Positions 52,358 through 63,170 of a DNA stretch of 64,000 nucleotides are shown here, piece after piece. The DNA lies in assembly GCA_044866775.1 (NCBI GenBank), contig JBIOUG010000035.1, positions 9,565-73,564 of the forward strand, given 5' to 3'. The stretch comes from DASUNQ01 sp044866775 (lineage in GTDB: Bacteria; Acidobacteriota; Thermoanaerobaculia; Multivoradales; UBA5704). Both the position numbers and the translations under genes were made by a program. The notes under the pieces are model-generated. The model had not been told where the DNA came from, searched no databases, and saw only the letters and a program-made list of their open reading frames with translations. The first letter of the stretch is position 1; every line of letters begins with the position of its first letter.

Positions 52358-52893
52358 ATGAGCGCATTCCCAGACTGGCAGAAGTGTGCCGTTCACCAAC
52401 GCCGATTGGAGACGGGATGTATCCCGACATGCTACGAAGTTCTTCTTCGGGCAGCGGGCGTCACAGGAATCGACTAATCATCATTCCAGGACGATTTCGA
52501 TCTCGATCAACACGGCGGCACCCCGCGCAACCACTTCTTATCTGTCGCCGCGGAGATTCAGGCGAAGTATCCGTTTGTCCAATTCAGTTGTGACTCGTTC
52601 GTCAAGGGGGGTGGAGACAAGAACTTGCTCGCGTCGAGGACTTCATCCATCGGAAGCCCGTGATCGTTTCGCTCGCCAATGCACCCTTTGGCGGTCGCGG
52701 CTGGCATATCATGGTCGTCGTGGATGCTACCGAAGACGCTCTAACTCTGCTCGAATATGTGGATCGAGATGGGACGGCGAAGAGGGGACTTGTTCTCGTT
52801 AGGCAGAAGCGGAGGGTGCATGATCTACGAAGTGGACCAAGCCGCGCGGGCAAACCGCTACTTCTCGAAAGAGAAGCGATACTCGCAGATTGA
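52358..52893 (+). pseudogene. Multiply frameshifted C39-like / papain-like cysteine peptidase domain protein
   Basis: Three frames join into one coherent protein. HQRRLETGCIPTCYEVLLRA followed by AGVTGID (start near 52358) holds the catalytic-type Cys. Then come SFQDDFDLDQHGGTPRNHFL, SVAAEIQAKYPFVQFSCDSF and VKGGGDK in the next frame. Finally VEDFIHRKPVIVSLANAPFG and GRGWHIMVVVDATEDALTLL hold the His. At least two frameshifts (near 52475 and 52620) separate them. The base composition is clearly more AT-rich than the surroundings, a sign of recent transfer. Confidence 0.65.
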
Positions 52894-52933
52894 CTGGTCC
52901 AATTTGAATGAGACGCGCTTCGCGCGTCGCTGA
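52820..52933 (+). CDS. Small ORF overlapping the peptidase pseudogene
   Basis: A 37-codon frame (MIYEVDQAARANRYFSKEKR at the N-terminus) starting at ATG 52820 with GGAGGG 5 bp upstream. The good ribosome binding site and the natural-looking composition suggest a small protein encoded after the peptidase gene, overlapping its 3' end. No family recognised. It could be the remainder of a longer gene. Confidence 0.35.
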   Translation: MIYEVDQAARANRYFSKEKRYSQIDWSNLNETRFARR

Positions 52934-52999
52934 GGCACGGAGCCGTTCGGCGATGCGGAAAGGGTGAGAGAGCTGACGGCGGTACCTGTCGAGAGGATC

Positions 53000-53128
53000 A
53001 TGGCTGGCAGAAAACGACCCCCGCCCTGCGGTAGCGGCTGGAAGTACAAAGAGTGTTTCTCGCCGCGCGAAGGTCGAGGTGGCTTCGGAGCGGCCGCTCT
53101 CGCCGCGGTTCCGCTTTGGATCCGGTAG
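53000..53128 (+). pseudogene. Degenerate SEC-C zinc motif peptide
   Basis: ATG 53000 opens a 42-codon frame containing KRPPPCGSGWKYKECF. This resembles the SEC-C motif (CPCGSGxKYKxCC/H) found at the end of SecA and of many small proteins, but the first Cys is Pro and the last Cys/His is Phe. Zinc binding is unlikely. The flanking stretch 52934-53321 otherwise holds nothing I can recognise. Confidence 0.4.
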
Positions 53129-53309
53129 CTATGGCTCAACGGGAGCTTTTCCCGGCGATTGCCTGCTTGAAGCAGGCGCCTCGGAGTTGGCAGTGACCAC
53201 TCGCGGCGAGCTGCAGGGTACGTCGCCGTGGACAGCTTCAAGCTTCAAGACCGTAGAGGACTGGCGCGGGCGGTCTGCTGGGCGATCTGCCGCGACGCCA
53301 GCACTGCGC

Positions 53310-53315
53310 TAAGAT
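53310..53315 (+). promoter_or_regulatory. Candidate -10 element (TAAGAT) before hicB remnant
   Basis: TAAGAT ends 6 bp before ATG 53322 with no ribosome binding site between; the same leaderless arrangement as at several other genes of this window. Confidence 0.35.
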
Positions 53316-53321
53316 GGCTTC

Positions 53322-53539
53322 ATGATGGCGAAGTTCACCGCGGTGTTCCGGAAGATGCCCGAGGGCTACGTGGGGTTCGTCGAGGAGCTGCCGGACGCCA
53401 ATGCGCAGGGCCGACCCTCGACGAGGTGAGGGCGAACGTCGAGGAGGCGGTGGCGCTGGTTGAAGGCGAACCGCGCCCTCGCCGAGGAAGAGCTCGCTGG
53501 GCAGAAGTGATCCGCGAGCCCCTCACGCTCTCGGCGTGA
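53322..53539 (+). pseudogene. hicB: HicB-type antitoxin, frameshifted
   Basis: Pieces of a HicB antitoxin lie in succession but in three frames: MAKFTAVFRKMPEGYVGFVE followed by ELPDA; GPTLDEVRANVEEAVALV; ANRALAEEELAG; and VIREPLTLSA up to the stop at 53539. Each matches the expected order of a HicB partial RNase-H fold and tail. Indels are needed near 53405, 53463 and 53505. There is no HicA toxin on either side. The stop overlaps the GTG assigned to the next gene. Confidence 0.7.
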
Positions 53540-54951
53540 GTCACCTCGACCTCATTCGGCAGACCCTGGAAGACGAGGAGGTGCAGCGGGTAGTCAGGGC
53601 GGTCGCGCTGCGTAACGCCGCCGGGCGAGCAGGCGAAGCCCCTGCCCTTCTTGATCCACGTGAGGAGAGCCTTTTGATCACCCAAGACGCCCCCCCGGTC
53701 GACTACCGGGGACTGATGAAGAAGGTCGAGCAGGTGGTGGCGGTGATGGACCGGGCCGACGACACCGGCGCGACGGTGCAGACGATCGTCGAGACGATCG
53801 TCCAGAAGTTCCGCGACGAGCTGGGGATCTACGGCGGGCGGCTCTACCGCCGGAGCGGCCGCAACTACGTCCTCCAGGGGACCTTCGGCGAGGCCAAGGA
53901 AGTGCCGGCCGGGCTCAAGGTGCCGGTGAGCTATCGGCCGGTCAAGATCGCGCTCGAGCAGGGAGCGGTCTTCATGGGGATGGACGACCCGCGGCTCGAC
54001 AAGAGCCTGGAGGAGCTGCTCGGCACCCACGAGTTCGCCGCCATCGAGGTGGGCGACGACGAGTACCTGCTCGCCTTCGACGTCCGCCCCGGCCACCACC
54101 GCGACGACATCCTCTTCTCCCTCGGCATCCTGCGCCACTCGATCAACCAGAAGCTGCGGCGCGACCGCCTGCAGGGGATCTTCGAGGAGGCGCGGAAGAT
54201 CCAGGCGTCGATCCTGCCGCGGCAGGTGCCCGAGTACGGCAGCTTCGACGTCGCCGGCCGCTCGGAGCCGATCGAGGGCGTGGGCGGCGACTACTTCGAC
54301 TACATCCCGGTGACCGACAAGATCCTCGGCCTCGCCATCGCCGACGTCTCCGGCCACGGCCTGCCGGCGGCGCTCCAGGTGCGCGACATCTACATGGGAC
54401 TGCGCATGGGGCTGGCGCGCGACTTCAAGATCGTGCGCACGATCGAGCGTATGAACTCGATCATCCACCAGAGCACTCTGACCAGCCGGTTCGTGTCGAT
54501 GTTCTACGGCGAGCTCGAGCTCAACGGCGTCTTCATCTACGTCAACGCCGGCCACCCGCCGCCCTTCCACCTGGCGCGCGACGGCGCGGTGCGCTTCCTC
54601 GAAGAGGGCGGGCCGGTGCTCGGCCCGCTCGCCCACGCCAGCTACGCGCGCGGCTTCGTAACCATGAAGCCGGGCGACACGTTGGTCTTCTACACCGACG
54701 GCATCGTCGAGGCGCGCGGGCGCAACGAGGAGGGGCGGCTCGAGGAGTACGGCGTCCAGCGCCTGCTGCGCACCGCCCAGGACAACCGCGGCCGCGCGGC
54801 CGAGGCGACCGTCGACGCCATCTTCGAGAGCGTCCGCGAGTTCAGCGGCGGCGCCCCCGCCGAGGACGATCGCACGGCGATGGTCGTCCGCTACCCGTCG
54901 CGCGAGGTCGAGGCCGTGACCATGGCCTTCCCGCGGCCCGCGCTCTCCTGA
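53536..54951 (+). CDS. RsbU/SpoIIE-type PP2C serine phosphatase with GAF-like sensor
   Basis: A 471-aa cytoplasmic signalling phosphatase. After an N-terminal region of about 60 residues comes a GAF-like domain (about 75-195). A coiled linker LGILRHSINQKLRRDRLQGI and FEEARKIQASILPRQVP leads to the SpoIIE phosphatase, with metal-binding Asp in GVGGDYFDYI and ADVSGHGLPAAL, then NAGHPPPFHL, FYTDGIVEARG and DDRTAMVV. Such enzymes act on anti-sigma-factor antagonists. GTG 53536 is the first start but overlaps the hicB remnant; a start further in, such as the ATG at 53716, is possible. Confidence 0.88.
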   Translation: MSHLDLIRQTLEDEEVQRVVRAVALRNAAGRAGEAPALLDPREESLLITQDAPPVDYRGLMKKVEQVVAVMDRADDTGATVQTIVETIVQKFRDELGIYGGRLYRRSGRNYVLQGTFGEAKEVPAGLKVPVSYRPVKIALEQGAVFMGMDDPRLDKSLEELLGTHEFAAIEVGDDEYLLAFDVRPGHHRDDILFSLGILRHSINQKLRRDRLQGIFEEARKIQASILPRQVPEYGSFDVAGRSEPIEGVGGDYFDYIPVTDKILGLAIADVSGHGLPAALQVRDIYMGLRMGLARDFKIVRTIERMNSIIHQSTLTSRFVSMFYGELELNGVFIYVNAGHPPPFHLARDGAVRFLEEGGPVLGPLAHASYARGFVTMKPGDTLVFYTDGIVEARGRNEEGRLEEYGVQRLLRTAQDNRGRAAEATVDAIFESVREFSGGAPAEDDRTAMVVRYPSREVEAVTMAFPRPALS

Positions 54952-55014
54952 AGCCTCCGTCCGCGCTCGCTCCAGAGCGCACGCGGGGGCCCACTGTGCC
55001 AAAATGACCGGCCT

Positions 55015-56403
<1,389 letters not shown>

Positions 56404-56429
56404 AGGGTCCAGGGGAGACGGAGGGGACG

Positions 56430-56645
56430 ATGGAGCTACCGGCCGAGGTGCTGATCCACAACGAGCTGCTGGGGATCAAGGGAGGGAGAGGAGTCCTGCT
56501 CCAGGTGAGCTCCCACGGCTACTACGAGGTCAACTGCCAGTTCGGCGAGCGTCTGCACCGCACCTTCTTCCCCATCCAGGGGACGGTGCTCATCCAGCGC
56601 GAGCCCGAGCACAGCACGCCCTCCGACCTCGACGTCGAGCGCTGA
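56430..56645 (+). CDS. Small conserved hypothetical protein
   Basis: A 71-aa protein: LPAEVLIHNELLGIKGGRGV, then LLQVSSHGYYEVNCQFGERL and HRTFFPIQGTVLIQREPE. The alternating hydrophobic pattern suggests a small beta-barrel. GGAGGGG lies before the ATG. It follows the NtrC-type gene by 26 bp and is probably in the same transcript. I recall similar small proteins in related bacteria next to such regulators, but no function is known. Confidence 0.75.
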   Translation: MELPAEVLIHNELLGIKGGRGVLLQVSSHGYYEVNCQFGERLHRTFFPIQGTVLIQREPEHSTPSDLDVER

Positions 56646-56661
56646 AGATCGCGAGCAGCCT

Positions 56662-58056
56662 TCAGGCCCCCAGCTCCTCGCGGAGCGCCGCGGCGATCTC
56701 CTCGGCCAGCTCGTCGATCGTGCCCTGCTCCGGGCCCTCGATCATCACGCGCGCCAACGGCTCGGTGCCGCTGTAGCGGAGGACGAGGCGGCCGTCGGCA
56801 CCCAGGCGCTCCTCGACGGCGCGGGCGGCGGCGGCGACGCGCGGGACGGTCGCGAGGCCGGGCTTACGGGCGACGCGGACGTTGAGCAGGATCTGCGGGT
56901 AGCGCCGGAAGCCGGCGAGGAGCCGCGACAGCGGCTGCCCGGACTCGGCGACGATCCGCGCCATCTGCAGCGCCGTCAGCAGCCCGTCGCCGGTCGTGGC
57001 GAGCGACATCTCGACCACGTGACCCGACTGCTCGCCGCCGAGGAGGATCCCTTCCTTCCGCATGGCCTCCACCACCAGCCGGTCGCCGACGCCGCAGCGC
57101 ACCAGCTCGATCGCCTCCCGGGCGAGCGCCCGCTCGAGCCCGAGGTTGCTCATCGAAGTGGCGACGACCTGGCGCGGCACCAGGCGCCCTGCGGCCGCGA
57201 GCCGCGTCCCCCAGAGGTAGAGGATCGCGTCGCCGTCGCGCACCGCCCCGGTCTCATCGGCGAGGATGCAGCGGTCGCCGTCGCCGTCGAAGGCGGCTCC
57301 GAGCGCCGCGCCCTCGGCGCGGACCGCGGCCGCCATCTCCTCGGGCGCCGTCGAGCCGCAGCCGGCGTTGACGTTGCGGCCGTCGGGGGCGGCGTAGAGC
57401 AGGGTTACGCGCGCGCCGAGGCGCGCGAAGGCCTCGCGCGCGTACGCCGAGGTGGCGCCGTTGCCGGCGTCGAGGACGACCGCCAGTCCCGCAAGGGGGC
57501 GCTCGCCCGGAACGCTCGTGACGAGGTGCGCCAGGTACTCCGCGGCGAGTGAGGGGTCGACGGCGAGCGGCGCCGCCGTGGAAAGTGATGCGCCGGCCGA
57601 TTGCTCTGGCGCGGCCGGCTGTTCGCCGGCCGCTTGGCCCGCGCACAGCCGCCGCTCGAGCGCCGCCTCCGCCTCCTCGCTCCACTTGAACCCCTGGCCG
57701 TCGATCAGCTTGATGCCGTTGTCGGGATAGGGGTTGTGGCTCGCCGACACCACGACTCCGGCGGCTGCGCTGCGCTGGCGTGCCAGATAGGCGATGCCCG
57801 GCGTGGGGATGACCCCCGCGTAGAGGCTGCGCACGCCGCCGGCCGCGAGCCCTTGCGCGAGCCAGGCGCTGATCACCGGCGTGCTCTCGCGTGTGTCGCC
57901 GCCGAGGACGACGAACGGCTCCCCGGAGCCGCTCGCCTGCTCGCGCAGCATCGCCGCGAAGTGCCGGGCGAGGGCGGTCACGGTTTCCTGGTCGAGCGGC
58001 GCCTCCCCGAACACGGCGCGAATGCCGTCGGTGCCGAAGAGCCGGGTCGCCGTCAC
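56662..58056 (-). CDS. glmM: Phosphoglucosamine mutase
   Basis: Converts glucosamine-6-phosphate to glucosamine-1-phosphate for UDP-GlcNAc, peptidoglycan and LPS. The 464-aa protein has FGTDGIRAVFGEAPL at the start, the active phosphoserine loop VVVSASHNPYPDNGIK (Ser106), the metal loop DGDGD at 257-261, GEQSGHVV for sugar binding and the phosphate site RYSGTEPLARVMIE. An Ala/Gly/Pro-rich insertion of about 30 residues lies at about 138-168. The start is GTG 58056, overlapping the ybbR stop. Pairing with cdaA and ybbR is conserved widely; GlmM is known to bind and inhibit CdaA in Firmicutes. Confidence 0.95.
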   Translation of the reverse strand: MTATRLFGTDGIRAVFGEAPLDQETVTALARHFAAMLREQASGSGEPFVVLGGDTRESTPVISAWLAQGLAAGGVRSLYAGVIPTPGIAYLARQRSAAAGVVVSASHNPYPDNGIKLIDGQGFKWSEEAEAALERRLCAGQAAGEQPAAPEQSAGASLSTAAPLAVDPSLAAEYLAHLVTSVPGERPLAGLAVVLDAGNGATSAYAREAFARLGARVTLLYAAPDGRNVNAGCGSTAPEEMAAAVRAEGAALGAAFDGDGDRCILADETGAVRDGDAILYLWGTRLAAAGRLVPRQVVATSMSNLGLERALAREAIELVRCGVGDRLVVEAMRKEGILLGGEQSGHVVEMSLATTGDGLLTALQMARIVAESGQPLSRLLAGFRRYPQILLNVRVARKPGLATVPRVAAAARAVEERLGADGRLVLRYSGTEPLARVMIEGPEQGTIDELAEEIAAALREELGA

Positions 58057-58739
58057 TGCGGCTCCTTCTCGTCGGCCCCCTCCGGCTCCGTGGTCCCCGG
58101 CGGGATCATCGGGATGCGCACGCTGACCCGCGACGGCTGCACCACCTGGATCAGCGGGTCGGGCGGCAGGACCGGCACCACGACCTCGAAGGTGAGCGCG
58201 TGACCGTCGAGGTTGATGGGCTCGGTCTTGAGGCTCTGGATGCGGGTGAGCAGCGACTCGGGCCCGGTCACCAGCACCTGGTTGGGGAGCACCTCCGGCG
58301 CCTGGGCCAGGGCGCCGCCGGCCGGCTCGCCGACCAGCACCGCCTCGACCGGCACGCGCTGGCTGATCTCGCGGTCGAGCTCGACGCGGATGACGTTGGG
58401 CCGGATCGACACCACCTCGAGCCCCTCGGGCGTCAGCACGTCGTCCGGTCCCAGGTTGACGGTGACCGGCCCCTCGCCGAACGCGCCGAGGTTGACCTCG
58501 ACGTCCACCATGTAGGGATTGAGCTGGCGGATCGCCTTCTCGGTGCCGCGCAGCCGCACCTCGACGCTCTGCACCGGATCGAGGATGACGTAGCCGCGCG
58601 GCCGGTTGTAGCTGACGCTCGCCTCGACCACCTTCTCCGACAGCTTGCGCCGCTCGTCGAGCGAGACCGAGAACCAGATGGCGAGCGCGATGGCGAGGGC
58701 CAGGAGGCGCACCCCCCAGGTGCGCAGGCCCGGCGTCAA
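58053..58739 (-). CDS. YbbR/CdaR-type regulator of c-di-AMP synthase
   Basis: A 228-aa membrane-anchored protein. One N-terminal transmembrane helix (WGVRLLALAIALAIWFSV) is followed by YbbR-type beta domains (VRLRGTEKAIRQLNPYMVDV; VTVNLGPDDVLTPEGLEVVS; NQVLVTGPESLLTRIQSLKT). It is shorter than Bacillus CdaR, with about two repeats. It probably modulates CdaA from the periplasmic side. The TTG at 58739 is the assigned start, overlapping the cdaA stop (TTGA). The acidic tail (EPEGADEKEPQ) runs into the glmM start. Confidence 0.88.
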   Translation of the reverse strand: MTPGLRTWGVRLLALAIALAIWFSVSLDERRKLSEKVVEASVSYNRPRGYVILDPVQSVEVRLRGTEKAIRQLNPYMVDVEVNLGAFGEGPVTVNLGPDDVLTPEGLEVVSIRPNVIRVELDREISQRVPVEAVLVGEPAGGALAQAPEVLPNQVLVTGPESLLTRIQSLKTEPINLDGHALTFEVVVPVLPPDPLIQVVQPSRVSVRIPMIPPGTTEPEGADEKEPQ

Positions 58740-59569
58740 CGCTCGTTCCTCTGCCCGGCGCGCAGCGAGGGGAGCGACCGCCGGCCGGCGCGCGTGCCGC
58801 GCTGCGGATAGAGGTCGGTGATGAGGAACTTGTAGAGGGCGTTGCGCAGCTCCTTGCCGTCGAGGTCGCGGGCCATGCGGCCGTCGAAGGCGAGCGAGAT
58901 GGCGCCGGTCTCCTCGGACACCACGACCGCCACCGCGTCGGTTTCCTCGCTGATGCCGAGCGCGGCGCGGTGGCGGGTGCCGAACTCGTTTGACAGCTCG
59001 GGGTTGGTGGTGAGCGGCAGGAAGCAGGCCGCGGCGGCGACCCGCTGGTCCTGGATGATCACCGCCCCGTCGTGGAGCGGCGAGTCGGGGCAGAAGATGC
59101 TGAGCAGCAGGTCGTAGGACAGCTCGGCGTCGAGGCGGATGCCGTTCTCGATGTAGTTGCGCAGCCCCTGGGCGCGCTCGACGACGATGAGGGCGCCGAT
59201 GCGGCGCGCCGCGAGCGCCGTGGCGGCGAGCACGATCTCGCCGAAGGTCTGCTCGACGTGCTGCTGGCGGGCGAGGAAGAGCGGGTTGCGGCCGAAGTTG
59301 GCGAGCGCGCGCCGGATCTCCTGCTGGAAGAGAACGATGACCGCGAAGGGGAGGACGATCAGAAGGCTCTCGAGGATCTTCTCGAGCGTCGGCAGCTCGA
59401 AGAGGCGCGCCAGCCAGTAGACGAAGGCGAGAAAGGAGAGGCCGAGCAGGATCTGCACCGCCCGCGTGCCGCGGATCAGGAGGAGCAGGTTGTAGATGAC
59501 GAAGGCGACCGCCAGGACGTCGACGAAGTCGCGCCAGGTGAGGAGCTCGGCCAGACGGGCCAGGTTCAA
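58736..59569 (-). CDS. cdaA: Membrane-bound diadenylate cyclase (DAC, CdaA type)
   Basis: Makes the second messenger c-di-AMP from two ATP. The 277-aa protein has three N-terminal transmembrane helices (about residues 15-33, 38-54 and 66-82) and a DAC domain. The catalytic motifs are intact: LHDGAVII (Asp167-Gly-Ala) and GTRHRAALG (197-205). The C-terminal tail (GRRSLPSLRAGQRNER) is basic. The start is TTG 59569, overlapping folP. The cdaA-ybbR-glmM order is the classic c-di-AMP/cell-wall module, so the bacterium should contain c-di-AMP. Confidence 0.95.
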   Translation of the reverse strand: MNLARLAELLTWRDFVDVLAVAFVIYNLLLLIRGTRAVQILLGLSFLAFVYWLARLFELPTLEKILESLLIVLPFAVIVLFQQEIRRALANFGRNPLFLARQQHVEQTFGEIVLAATALAARRIGALIVVERAQGLRNYIENGIRLDAELSYDLLLSIFCPDSPLHDGAVIIQDQRVAAAACFLPLTTNPELSNEFGTRHRAALGISEETDAVAVVVSEETGAISLAFDGRMARDLDGKELRNALYKFLITDLYPQRGTRAGRRSLPSLRAGQRNER

Positions 59570-60486
59570 CGCGCCGCCTCCGCGCGCTCCGGTCCGGCGC
59601 TCTCGCCGATGGCCGACCAGACGCGCAGGAACTTGACCGTCTCGGCGACATCATGGACGCGCAAGACCGCCGCCCCACCCCCGGCCGCCCAGGCGGCGGC
59701 GGCGAGGCTGCCGGCGAGGCGCTGGTCGGGAGGATCGCCGGTCACCGCGCCCAGGAAGCTCTTCCGGCTCGCCCCGACGAGGATCGGCCGGCCGAGCGCC
59801 GCCAGGACATCGAGCCGGCGGAGCAGCAGCAGGTTCTGCGCCGCGGTCTTGCCGAAGCCGATGCCGGGATCGACCAGGACCTGCTCCTCGGCGACGCCGA
59901 ACGAGCGGGCGCGGGCGACGGCCGCCGCCAGCTCGTCGCGCACCTCGCCGACGACGTCGGCGAAGCGGATCTCGCGCTGCATCGTGGCGAGCTCGCCGCG
60001 GCTGTGCATCAGCACCAGCGGGCACCCCGCCGCCGCCACGACGCGGACGAGCGCCGGGTCGGCGCCGGCGGCGACGTCGTTGACCAGGTCCGCCCCCGCC
60101 GCGAGCGCCCGCCGCGCCACCTCGCCCTTGCGCGTGTCGACCGAGAGCGGCGCCCCGGTCGCGCGCCGCAGCCGCGCCAGCACCGGCTCGAGGCGCGCCC
60201 ACTCCTCCTCGGCGGAGACGGCGGACGCGCCGGCGCCATAGACGCCGCCGCCCGGCCGCGTCGACTCGGCGCCGAGGTCGAGCAGGTCGGCGCCCTCGCC
60301 GAGCATGGCGAGGGCGCGCTCGACCGCGCGCTCGGGATCGAGGAAGAGGCCGCCGTCGGAGAACGAGTCGGGGGTGAGGTTCAAGATCCCCATCACCAGC
60401 GGCCGGCCGCCGAGGGCGAGGGCGCGGCCGCCGGGTAGGGGGAGAGTCCAGGTGGCGGAGGTGGCGGCTGGGGTGGCGGTCTCCAT
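59566..60486 (-). CDS. folP: Dihydropteroate synthase
   Basis: Joins p-aminobenzoate to dihydropterin pyrophosphate in folate synthesis and is the sulfonamide target. The 306-aa protein carries VMGILNLTPDSFSDGG, the pterin-binding DLGAESTRPGG, SVDTRKGEVARRAL, NDVAAGAD, LMHSRG and the phosphate site GASRKSFLG, with VDPGIGFGKT before it. The ATG at 60486 gives a short Ala/Thr-rich N-terminal tail. The stop overlaps the cdaA TTG start, and ftsH lies 20 bp upstream. Confidence 0.95.
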   Translation of the reverse strand: METATPAATSATWTLPLPGGRALALGGRPLVMGILNLTPDSFSDGGLFLDPERAVERALAMLGEGADLLDLGAESTRPGGGVYGAGASAVSAEEEWARLEPVLARLRRATGAPLSVDTRKGEVARRALAAGADLVNDVAAGADPALVRVVAAAGCPLVLMHSRGELATMQREIRFADVVGEVRDELAAAVARARSFGVAEEQVLVDPGIGFGKTAAQNLLLLRRLDVLAALGRPILVGASRKSFLGAVTGDPPDQRLAGSLAAAAWAAGGGAAVLRVHDVAETVKFLRVWSAIGESAGPERAEAAR

Positions 60487-60506
60487 GCGCGGGCGCGTTG
60501 GCGCCT

Positions 60507-62507
<2,001 letters not shown>

Positions 62508-62597
62508 CGCGTATACACCTCGTCCCCGTCAGGGTAACGGTTCGGACCCCGGCGGGATTCCATTGCAGGTGGGCCCGATTCTACCGGAGCCCGGACC

Positions 62598-63170
62598 TCA
62601 GGACCCCTCCTTCAACCGCCCGACGTAGGGGAGGTTGCCGTAGAGCCCGTGGTGCTTCAGGCCGTAGCCCACGAAGGTGCCGGCGCGGTGGGCGCTGAAG
62701 GCGTGGTAGTCCACCTCGAGGTCGGTCTTGCGCTCGTCCGGCAGGTCGATCAGCGCGGCGAAGCGGACGGTGGCGGCGCCGCGGCTCTTGATCTGCTCAT
62801 GCAGGTAGCTCTCGACGACCCCGGAGGCCACCACGTCCTTGACCACCAGCACGCTCTGCCCCGCGAGCTCGACCGGGATCGGGTACTGGAGGTCGAGGAT
62901 CTCGGGTTGATTGGAGCCCGGCGCGAAGCCTTTCGCGCCTTCGCCATGCGGCTCGGAGGCGCCGACCTTGACGAACTCGAAGCGCACCGGCGTCTCGATC
63001 GCCCGGACGAGATCGGCGAGGAAGATGACCGACCCGCCGAGGAGCGCCAGCAGCAGCGGGTCCTCGCCCGCCAAGTCGCGGCCGATCGTCCGGCCCAGCT
63101 CGGCGACCCGCGACGCCAGGGCGCCGGAGTCGAAGAGCGGCTCGATGGTGGAGGAGAGGGCGTCGCTCAC
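62598..63170 (-). CDS. hpt: Hypoxanthine phosphoribosyltransferase-like protein with in-frame repeat insertion
   Basis: Purine-salvage phosphoribosyltransferase (190 aa). GTG 63170 overlaps the tilS stop. Family blocks are LLLALLGGSVIFLADLVRAI, FEFVKVGASE, the PRPP loop QSVLVVKDVVASGVVESYL and the C-terminal DLEVDYHAFSAHRAGTFVGY with GLKHHGLYGNLPYVG. The PRPP loop departs from the usual (E/D)DIIDTG: Lys replaces the first acid and ASG replaces DTG. A 33-bp palindromic element adds GAKGFAPGSNQ in the flexible loop between KVGASE and ILDLQYPIP. Activity may be altered. Confidence 0.85.
   Translation of the reverse strand: MSDALSSTIEPLFDSGALASRVAELGRTIGRDLAGEDPLLLALLGGSVIFLADLVRAIETPVRFEFVKVGASEPHGEGAKGFAPGSNQPEILDLQYPIPVELAGQSVLVVKDVVASGVVESYLHEQIKSRGAATVRFAALIDLPDERKTDLEVDYHAFSAHRAGTFVGYGLKHHGLYGNLPYVGRLKEGS
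62907..62939 (-). repeat. 33-bp palindromic element inside hpt
   Basis: On the reverse strand: GGCGCGAAAGGCTTCGCGCC then GGGCTCCAATCAA. Read in frame as GAKGFAPGSNQ, the same frame as the baeRF3 copy. It lies on the sense strand of hpt, so the orientation relative to the gene is also the same. Confidence 0.9.

Noticed and set aside
52934..53321. 388-bp stretch searched for a hicA toxin or another gene
   Set aside because: Only the degenerate SEC-C peptide at 53000 was recognisable; no HicA motif was found in any frame.
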